Source: Compostibacter hankyongensis (GTDB lineage: Bacteria > Bacteroidota > Bacteroidia > Chitinophagales > Chitinophagaceae). Taken from it: a stretch of DNA of 64,000 nt. The position numbers and the translations under genes were made by a program. The notes under the pieces were generated by a model. That model was not told the origin of the DNA. It searched no databases and worked only from the letters and a program-made list of their open reading frames with translations. Positions within the stretch are counted from its first letter, which is position 1. The number at the start of each line of letters is the position of its first letter. The DNA lies in assembly GCF_039541075.1 (NCBI RefSeq), contig NZ_BAABFN010000022.1, positions 383,122 to 447,121 of the forward strand, given 5' to 3'. Shown here piece by piece: positions 57,863 through 64,000 of this stretch.

Positions 57863-59065
57863 ATGACAAGTTCCACTTATGACGCCGTAATTATTGGAGC
57901 AGGATTGGTTGGCCTTTCTGTAGGATACCACTTAAAATTAAAGTCGTCTCGAAAAAGGGTTTTGCTTATAGAAAAAGAAGATCGGGTAGCTGCTCATCAA
58001 TCGGGGCACAACAGTGGGGTATTACATAGTGGTATTTACTATAAGCCTGGAAGTCTAAAAGCTAAAAATTGCATATCGGGTTATACAGCTTTACTAGAAT
58101 TCGCAAAGCAATATAACATCCCCCATCAGATATGTGGAAAACTTATTATAGCAACTTCTGAAGATGAAACACATGCTCTGAATAAAATTTTTGAACGTGG
58201 GCAGATGAACGGCCTTAAGGGCCTAAAGAAAATCGCTAAAGAAGAAATTCATAATTATGAGCCTCATGCTTCGGGAATTGCTGCGATCTACGTACCCCAG
58301 ACAGGTATTATTGATTATCCCAAGGTAGCAGAGAAATTATTATATCTTTTTACACAGGAATTAGGAGGAGAAGCGGTATTTGGGGAGAGAGTTATCAATA
58401 TACTTTCTCAAGGAGAACAGCATATTATCGAAACTTCAAGTGGAAGTTACACTGCGAAAAATATTATCAGTTGCGCGGGATTACACTCTGACCGAATAGC
58501 AAGTTTGACTAAAAGAGCAAGCGACCTACGTATTATTCCTTTCAGGGGAGAGTATTATAAGCTAAAACCTGAAAGGGAGGATTTAGTGAACAATCTGATC
58601 TACCCCGTTCCTGATTCTAAATTTCCTTTTCTTGGGGTCCACTTTACCCGTATGATTCGCGGGGGCATAGAAGCCGGTCCTAACGCCGTATTAGCCTTTA
58701 AGAGAGAAGGATATAAATTCCAGGATATCGGCCTGAGCGATATTGCTGGAACGCTGTTTTGGCCTGGATTCTGGAAAATCGTAACTAAGTATGGTAAAAC
58801 CGGGGCTGGCGAAATATATAGATCATTATCCAAAAAAGCCTTTACGAAGGCCTTACAAAAGTTAATCCCGGAAATTCAAGAAGATGACCTCATCAATGGA
58901 GGGTCGGGAGTCCGTGCACAGGCCTGTGACAGAGAAGGGAATCTAATAGACGACTTTAACATTCTGGAAGATGGTAATATTATCCATGTCCGCAATGCCC
59001 CCTCTCCGGCAGCTACAGCTTGCTTGTCCATTGGTAATTTTATAAGTGATAAGATAAAAAATTAA
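57863..59065 (+). CDS. lhgO: L-2-hydroxyglutarate oxidase (LhgO type)
   Basis: This FAD enzyme oxidises L-2-hydroxyglutarate to 2-oxoglutarate. The 400-residue product has the FAD-binding DAVIIGAGLVGLSVGYHLK, SGHNSGVLHSGIYYKPGSLK, YVPQTGIIDYPKVAEKL and the C-terminal GGSGVRAQACDREGNLIDDF, all typical of the LhgO/YgaF family. Its place between the dehydrogenase and the WbpE/WbpB-like genes, 33 bases after the first and 5 before the next, suggests a role in sugar synthesis rather than general metabolism. Confidence 0.9.
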   Translation: MTSSTYDAVIIGAGLVGLSVGYHLKLKSSRKRVLLIEKEDRVAAHQSGHNSGVLHSGIYYKPGSLKAKNCISGYTALLEFAKQYNIPHQICGKLIIATSEDETHALNKIFERGQMNGLKGLKKIAKEEIHNYEPHASGIAAIYVPQTGIIDYPKVAEKLLYLFTQELGGEAVFGERVINILSQGEQHIIETSSGSYTAKNIISCAGLHSDRIASLTKRASDLRIIPFRGEYYKLKPEREDLVNNLIYPVPDSKFPFLGVHFTRMIRGGIEAGPNAVLAFKREGYKFQDIGLSDIAGTLFWPGFWKIVTKYGKTGAGEIYRSLSKKAFTKALQKLIPEIQEDDLINGGSGVRAQACDREGNLIDDFNILEDGNIIHVRNAPSPAATACLSIGNFISDKIKN

Positions 59066-59070
59066 TCTAC

Positions 59071-60210
59071 ATGGAGCGTTCCATTCAAATGGTTGACTTA
59101 AAGGCACAGTATTATAAACTCAAAGAGGAAATAGATAACGCTTTGATTTCAGTAGCCGAAGGCACTGCTTATATTAATGGGCCTCAGGTAAAAGATTTTG
59201 CTAAGGATTTGAAACAATACAATAAGGTAAAGCATGTAATACCCTGTGGAAATGGGACAGATGCCCTTCAGATTGCCATGATGGCGCTAAATTTTAAACC
59301 GGGAGATGAAGTTATTGTACCGGCATTTACTTATATCGCCACAGTAGAAGTAATAGCCTTACTTGGCCTAACTCCTAAATTTATCGATGTCAGAGAAGAT
59401 ACATTTGAGATAGACTATGACCAGTTGGGAAACGTTATTTCGGAAAAAACAGTTGGCATTGTGCCCGTCCACCTTTTCGGACAATGCTCAAATATGGAGG
59501 TTCTTCTCAAAATTTCAAAAAAGTATAATATAGCTATAATAGAAGATACAGCACAGGCCATAGGTGCTGAATTTATTTTTAAAGATGGGACCAGAAAATT
59601 TGCGGGGACTATTGGTGATATCGGAACAACATCATTCTTTCCATCTAAAAACCTCGGGTGCTATGGTGACGGCGGAGCTTTATTTACTAATGATGAACAA
59701 CTTTCTGAGAAAGCATACATGATTGCTAATCATGGTCAAAGAGAAAAGTATCATCATGAGACAATCGGCGTAAATTCCCGTTTGGATACGTTGCAAGCGG
59801 CAATATTACAAATTAAACTTCGGCATCTAAATAATTATAGCAGAGCCCGCCAAAATGTAGCGGATCGATATGATGAAAGATTAAAAGGACATTCTGAAAT
59901 AATTATACCTTTTCGAGCGCCTTATTCGACACATGTGTTCAATCAATATACATGCAGAATAAAAAGCGATAATCGTAAAGCTTTAAAGCAATATCTGACA
60001 AGCAAAGGCATACCTTCAATGATTTATTACCCTATACCACTTCACTTACAAGAAGCTTATCGCACTTATGGATATAAAGCAGGCGATTTTCCGGTAGCAG
60101 AAAGGTTGTGCGAAGAAGTAATTTCGCTGCCTATACATACAGAAATGAAGCATGAAGATCAAGATTATATTATTGAAGAAATATTAAATTATTTCAAAAC
60201 CGCTAAGTAG
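59071..60210 (+). CDS. DegT/DnrJ/EryC1 sugar aminotransferase (WbpE type)
   Basis: This PLP enzyme adds an amino group from glutamate to a UDP-3-keto sugar. The 379-residue product has the N-terminal MVDLKAQYYKLKEEIDNALI, CGNGTDALQIAMMAL, IIEDTAQAIGAEF, and the PLP lysine K193 in SFFPSKNLGCYGDGGAL. It is closest in pattern to WbpE-like 3-aminotransferases. Base composition is clearly richer in AT than the upstream core genes. Confidence 0.88.
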   Translation: MERSIQMVDLKAQYYKLKEEIDNALISVAEGTAYINGPQVKDFAKDLKQYNKVKHVIPCGNGTDALQIAMMALNFKPGDEVIVPAFTYIATVEVIALLGLTPKFIDVREDTFEIDYDQLGNVISEKTVGIVPVHLFGQCSNMEVLLKISKKYNIAIIEDTAQAIGAEFIFKDGTRKFAGTIGDIGTTSFFPSKNLGCYGDGGALFTNDEQLSEKAYMIANHGQREKYHHETIGVNSRLDTLQAAILQIKLRHLNNYSRARQNVADRYDERLKGHSEIIIPFRAPYSTHVFNQYTCRIKSDNRKALKQYLTSKGIPSMIYYPIPLHLQEAYRTYGYKAGDFPVAERLCEEVISLPIHTEMKHEDQDYIIEEILNYFKTAK

Positions 60211-60291
60211 ACAGACATTAAAGGCAACAAGGGCTATTGCAAACATCAAATCAAATAGGGAAGAACATCGAAAATAAAAAATAAATTCTTA

Positions 60292-61317
60292 ATGGGCCAG
60301 AAAAGTAAAATAGTAAAATTTGCCGTTATCGGCTGCGGACATATTGGAAAACGTCACGCAGAAATGATTAGCAGGAATAGAGAAAGCCAGCTGGTTGGTC
60401 TTATTGACGTAAAGAATAAAGAAGACTTGAATATAGACCAATATTCTGTTCCCTTTTTCAATACTCTAGATGATTTTCTTAATTCTGGAATAGAAGTGGA
60501 TGTAATTAACATTGCAAGCCCTAATGGTTTTCATGCTGGACAAGCCATGCAATGCCTAGAAGCACGCAAACATATTGTGGTTGAAAAGCCCTTGGCACTC
60601 GTTAAACAAGATGCGGAAAAGGTCATATACAAGGCGCTTCAGGTACATAGGCATGTATTTGCTGTTATGCAGAACAGATATTCTCCCCCGTCAGTCTGGA
60701 TCAAGGAGTTAATTGAGAGCGGAAGATTAGGGGAAATATATATGGTCCAGCTAAATTGCTACTGGAATAGGGATGATCGCTATTATAAGCCGGAAAGCTG
60801 GCATGGGAAAAAGGACCTTGACGGCGGAACACTATTTACCCAGTTTTCTCATTTTATAGATATTATGTACTGGCTCTTCGGCGATATTACAAATATTAGC
60901 GCCAAACTAAATGACTTCAATCATAAAGGATTAACTGAATTTGAAGACAGCGGTATTGTAAGCTTCGATTTTACGAACGGGGGTATGGGGTCGCTAAATT
61001 ATTCAACCTCCGTATGGAATCAAAACCTGGAAAGCTCCATGACCATTATTGCTGAAAATGGTTCGGTAAAAATAGGAGGCCAATATATGGATAAGGTAGA
61101 GGTTTGCCATATAAAAGATTATACAATGCCGGAATTAGCTCCTACTAATCCTGGAAATGATTATGGAGCATATAAAGGATCAGCTGCTAACCATCATTAT
61201 GTTATTGAAAATGTAGTAGACGTCTTAAACAGCCGGTCTGCAATTACTACCAATGCTCTGGAAGGCTTAAAAGTTGTTGATATAATTGAAAGAATATACT
61301 GTGCAGCCGGAGCTTAA
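60292..61317 (+). CDS. Gfo/Idh/MocA dehydrogenase (WbpB/WlbA type)
   Basis: WbpB-type enzymes oxidise C3 of UDP-N-acetylglucosaminuronate; related enzymes keep NAD bound and regenerate it with 2-oxoglutarate. The 341-residue product has the Rossmann motif FAVIGCGHIGKRHAEMI (GCGHIG at 14-19), the family motif E98-K99-P100 in VVEKPLALV and DGGTLFTQFSHFIDIMYWLF. It lies 81 bases after the aminotransferase gene. Confidence 0.87.
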   Translation: MGQKSKIVKFAVIGCGHIGKRHAEMISRNRESQLVGLIDVKNKEDLNIDQYSVPFFNTLDDFLNSGIEVDVINIASPNGFHAGQAMQCLEARKHIVVEKPLALVKQDAEKVIYKALQVHRHVFAVMQNRYSPPSVWIKELIESGRLGEIYMVQLNCYWNRDDRYYKPESWHGKKDLDGGTLFTQFSHFIDIMYWLFGDITNISAKLNDFNHKGLTEFEDSGIVSFDFTNGGMGSLNYSTSVWNQNLESSMTIIAENGSVKIGGQYMDKVEVCHIKDYTMPELAPTNPGNDYGAYKGSAANHHYVIENVVDVLNSRSAITTNALEGLKVVDIIERIYCAAGA

Positions 61318-61322
61318 TTAAT

Positions 61323-62600
61323 ATGAAGATAGTCCAGAGATTAAAAATTGGTTTAAAGTCTGACTTTAATAAGAACTTTGCTGTTCTTTTTTCCGGATCA
61401 GTTATAGCGCAAAGTATTCCACTGGCAGCCAGTATAATCTTAGCCAGAATATATCCTCCGGAAGATTTTGGTATACTAGCGGTATATACAGCCTTAGTTC
61501 AAATATTTACTTCCATAGCAAATTTAAGGTATGAGTTCACTATACCATTGCCAAAAGAAGATGAGGATGCAATAAATTTATCTTTCTTGTCAATAATAAT
61601 CGCAATTTCTGTTTCATTATTATTACTAATGGCATTTATTCTCTTTACTAAGCCAATATTGCATCTAATTGGAGGAGAAAAACTGGGAAATTGGATTTTT
61701 TTTGTGCCACTCTCTATATTTCTTGGGGGACTATATAATATGCTAAATTACTTCTCGGTCCGTTTTAAGAAATATAAAACCATTGCCGGATCCAACATAC
61801 TCAAAGCCGGAACAGGCGCTGTATTTCAGTCTGGATTAGGAATAGTTGGGCTACGACATAGTGGATTGATTATTGGAAATATTCTATCTAATCTATCCGG
61901 AAACCTAAAGATGATACGCCATTTTCTATCTTATAAAAGCGAGTTTAAAGCTGTCAATAAAAACCGCATATGGAAAATGGCAAAGAGGTATAAAGATTTT
62001 CCGCTTATCTCTACGTGGGGAATTTTTCTGAATTCTTCCTCAATCAACATTAATAATTTTTTTATTTCTAATTTATTCGGAGTTAATCAATTAGGGTTTT
62101 ATTCTTATAGTTACCGCTATCTTAACATTCCTCTATCGTTAATAAGTACTAATATGGGCCAGCTATTTTTTCAAATATGTGCTGATTGCCATAAAGAAAA
62201 GAGGGATGCAAAAAAGGAATTTATATCCACTTTAAAGAAGCTACTAACGATATGCACCCCCTTTTTTTTAATATTATATTTTATTGTAGTAGATGTTCTC
62301 GCTTTTGTTTTCGGGGAGAAATGGAGAATTGCAGGTGTTTATGCTCAAATATTACTTCCCTTATTTTTTATCCGCACTATATTTAGCCCACTGAGCATGA
62401 TTAATGGTGCGTTCGAAAAGCAAAGGTTGGCTTTGCTTATACAAAGTTCAATATTCTTTACTAATATAATAAGTTTTTTAATAAGCTATCAACTTCATTT
62501 AAAAATTGAAAGCTTCCTACATTTATACATGATATTAGGAGTCACGACCTATACTCTTAATTTATATGTTTTATATTTAGTAGCAATCAAGAGAATTTAA
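61323..62600 (+). CDS. Wzx-like polysaccharide flippase
   Basis: The 425-residue membrane protein has around 12 hydrophobic helices (LFSGSVIAQSIPLAASIILA, LSIIIAISVSLLLLMAFILF, FFIRTIFSPLSMINGAFEKQ). NLRYEFTIPLPKEDEDAINL is typical of the oligosaccharide flippase / PST family. It would turn lipid-linked repeat units to the periplasm. It starts 5 bases after the WbpB-like gene. Confidence 0.88.
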   Translation: MKIVQRLKIGLKSDFNKNFAVLFSGSVIAQSIPLAASIILARIYPPEDFGILAVYTALVQIFTSIANLRYEFTIPLPKEDEDAINLSFLSIIIAISVSLLLLMAFILFTKPILHLIGGEKLGNWIFFVPLSIFLGGLYNMLNYFSVRFKKYKTIAGSNILKAGTGAVFQSGLGIVGLRHSGLIIGNILSNLSGNLKMIRHFLSYKSEFKAVNKNRIWKMAKRYKDFPLISTWGIFLNSSSININNFFISNLFGVNQLGFYSYSYRYLNIPLSLISTNMGQLFFQICADCHKEKRDAKKEFISTLKKLLTICTPFFLILYFIVVDVLAFVFGEKWRIAGVYAQILLPLFFIRTIFSPLSMINGAFEKQRLALLIQSSIFFTNIISFLISYQLHLKIESFLHLYMILGVTTYTLNLYVLYLVAIKRI

Positions 62601-62619
62601 ATTTATTCAAACAATAATT

Positions 62620-63798
62620 GTGCAAAAAGAAATAACTTATGCTGTAGTTCTTGGAGGATATATAAATGCGTATGCTATCATTAATGAGTTACATAAAAAG
62701 GGAATACAGGAAATAGCCCTAATATCCTATACAAAAAAAATAGCTTGCTTTTCTAATAAGATAAAAAAGGTCTGTATAATCAAACAAACTACAGAAAATC
62801 TTTCCAACTGCCTGATGCGATTGGGAAAAGAAGTAGGAAAGCTTATTCTCTATCCAACAGATGATTGGTTTTTGGAACAGATAGTCAAAATTGAACCCCT
62901 TATAAAAGATTTTACCTTTATCCCCTTTAATACCAAAAATTTCAATTTAACTGCTAACAAGGTTATACAATATAAATATTGTGAACAATTATCTGTTCCC
63001 TACCCACGAACAATAGGCATTCAAAATAAAACAGATTGGGATAGTATTACAAAATTGGCCTTCCCAATTATAATTAAGCCATCTCATAGAGAGGACCTCA
63101 ACCAAAAGATATTTCGCTCCAAGTTAATCAAAGACCAAGAAGACCTATTATTAAATATAGGATCAATTAATCTCTTATTAGAGGAAGGGGTAGATTTCTT
63201 AGCATCAGAAGTTATACCGGGCAGCTCAAATGGGAATATATATGCCTATTGCTCCTATGTAGACGAAAATGGGAACATTCTAAATGAATGGGGTGGACGG
63301 AAATTAAGCCAATATCCTAATGACTACGGTGTTTTCTCTTCAGCCTCTAATGAAGTACCTGAAATAGTGATGCAACAGGGAAGATCGTTGGTAAAAGGTA
63401 TGAATATTCATGGCTTTTGTGAACCAGAATTTAAATATGACTATCGGGATGGAAAATATAAATTGATGGAAGTTAACCTTAGATCCATGATGTGGAATGA
63501 AGTAGGTAGATTATCTGGTGTAAATCTCCACTATACCCAATGGTGTTACGCAAGAGGAGAGAAGCCGCCTGTTGAATTGCAGAACAGGAAAAAACCAATT
63601 GTCTTAATTTATTATAAACATGAATTAATCAACCTCTTCATACGAAAAAATTATTGGTCGACGTTCAAACAGATATGTAAAAAAAAGAACAAATACTGGG
63701 CCGGAATCGATTTGAAGGATTGGAAACCATTCATGCATGATTTATTTCATACGCTTAAACTCCTAATCCTAACTTTACTTAAAAAAAAACATGCCTAA
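62620..63798 (+). CDS. ATP-grasp carboxylate ligase
   Basis: The 392-residue product has an ATP-grasp fold: N-terminal Rossmann-like part (YAVVLGGYINAYAIINEL), ATP-binding LAFPIIIKPSHRED, LLLEEGVDFLASEVIPGSSN, and a metal-binding FCEPEFKYDYRDGKYKLMEV followed by NLRSMMW. Relatives in surface-polysaccharide clusters form amide bonds with sugar or peptide carboxylates. A GTG start at 62620 is used; the preceding base context offers no ATG. The substrate is unknown, but uronic acids made by its neighbours are candidates. Confidence 0.82.
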   Translation: MQKEITYAVVLGGYINAYAIINELHKKGIQEIALISYTKKIACFSNKIKKVCIIKQTTENLSNCLMRLGKEVGKLILYPTDDWFLEQIVKIEPLIKDFTFIPFNTKNFNLTANKVIQYKYCEQLSVPYPRTIGIQNKTDWDSITKLAFPIIIKPSHREDLNQKIFRSKLIKDQEDLLLNIGSINLLLEEGVDFLASEVIPGSSNGNIYAYCSYVDENGNILNEWGGRKLSQYPNDYGVFSSASNEVPEIVMQQGRSLVKGMNIHGFCEPEFKYDYRDGKYKLMEVNLRSMMWNEVGRLSGVNLHYTQWCYARGEKPPVELQNRKKPIVLIYYKHELINLFIRKNYWSTFKQICKKKNKYWAGIDLKDWKPFMHDLFHTLKLLILTLLKKKHA

Positions 63799-63976
63799 AA
63801 CCTTTTTGAATAGCCTTCGGCAAAAATGGTATCGTTTTCAAATGAAGAAACGGGGTGTCAAAATATATAATAATACTGTAATTACGAATACCAGGTTTTC
63901 TGGTAACGCAGTTATCGGTATCCGCCCGACCAAGTGCATATTTCCTGAGCGTTGTATAATGCAGAACTTTGCTTAA
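63791..63976 (+). CDS. Short ORF, possible broken acyltransferase start
   Basis: The 61-residue frame (MPKTFLNSLRQKWYRFQMKK) has a basic, helical start and KIYNNTVITNTRFSGNAVIG, resembling the beginning of hexapeptide-repeat acetyltransferases from sugar clusters. It stops after CIMQNFA without reaching the repeats. The gene overlaps the end of the ATP-grasp gene by 8 bases, as expected of a real operon member. A truncation or an uncaught frameshift is possible; the window ends 24 bases later. Confidence 0.45.
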   Translation: MPKTFLNSLRQKWYRFQMKKRGVKIYNNTVITNTRFSGNAVIGIRPTKCIFPERCIMQNFA

Positions 63977-64000
63977 TGAGCAAAGAAGAAAAGAGATCAC

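Noticed and set aside
63779..64000. A minus-strand open frame at the window end
   Set aside because: It is antisense to the short ORF and to the end of the ATP-grasp gene and lacks protein-like features.

Overview
This 64 kb window comes from the chromosome of a GC-rich member of the Bacteroidota, most likely of the Chitinophagaceae type. The signs are a SusC/SusD pair, PorW/SprE-like and PafA-like proteins, promoters of the Bacteroidota form (TTTG, 19-21 bases, TAnnTTTG), and ribosomal operons without tuf between fusA and rpsJ. No species can be named from the sequence alone.

Region 1 (1-14.1 kb, minus strand) is the str/S10/spc ribosomal block, read right to left: rpsL-rpsG, fusA, then rpsJ-rplC-rplD-rplW-rplB-rpsS-rplV-rpsC-rplP-rpmC-rpsQ-rplN-rplX-rplE-rpsN-rpsH-rplF-rplR-rpsE-rpmD-rplO-secY (secY is cut by the window edge). 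It is split into three transcription units by two intrinsic terminators, and rpsL, fusA and rpsJ each have an almost identical promoter. A further candidate promoter lies before rplX. Next come ilvE, an unknown protein with a low-complexity linker, rdgB and a hot-dog thioesterase.

Region 2 (17.4-20.5 kb) is a small accessory patch around tRNA-Met. It holds an mntA antitoxin with a truncated hepT toxin, between two copies of a sequence that encodes the thioesterase C-terminus. It also holds a Fic protein with a DNA-binding N-terminus, preceded by three palindromic operators, and an erythromycin-esterase pseudogene.

Region 3 (20.6-30.8 kb, minus) is a tight five-gene operon: HD-hydrolase/Pycsar-effector-like membrane protein, polyphosphate kinase, SdiA-regulated-like beta-propeller, metallophosphoesterase fused to an outer-membrane barrel, and a GAF-domain protein. 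Region 4 (31-39.3 kb, minus) holds a SprT-like protein, a susC-susD-tlpA locus, and small membrane proteins, one of them AtpZ-like. Region 5 (39.4-51.3 kb) holds a PorW/SprE-like TPR protein, an AI-2E family transporter, a HipA-N-domain protein, a class A penicillin-binding protein, and a phosphate/glycerophosphate group (pafA, glpQ, glpD). An alpha-oxoamine synthase follows.

Region 6 (53-64 kb, plus) is the start of a lower-GC polysaccharide cluster: Wza-like, Wzc-like kinase, UDP-HexNAc dehydrogenase, L-2-hydroxyglutarate oxidase, WbpE-like aminotransferase, WbpB-like dehydrogenase, Wzx-like flippase, an ATP-grasp ligase and a truncated ORF. Together the sugar genes look like a Wbp-type route to a 2,3-diamino uronic acid, with an oxidase placed to recycle 2-hydroxyglutarate.

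The most unusual signal lies between genes. Modular dispersed repeats occupy 5' leaders (a palindromic element, AAACCAGAAAC words, and a 36-base unit repeated twice around an invariant 12-base spacer). Other, purine-rich repeats occupy 3' ends, often supplying the last codons and stop of the gene.
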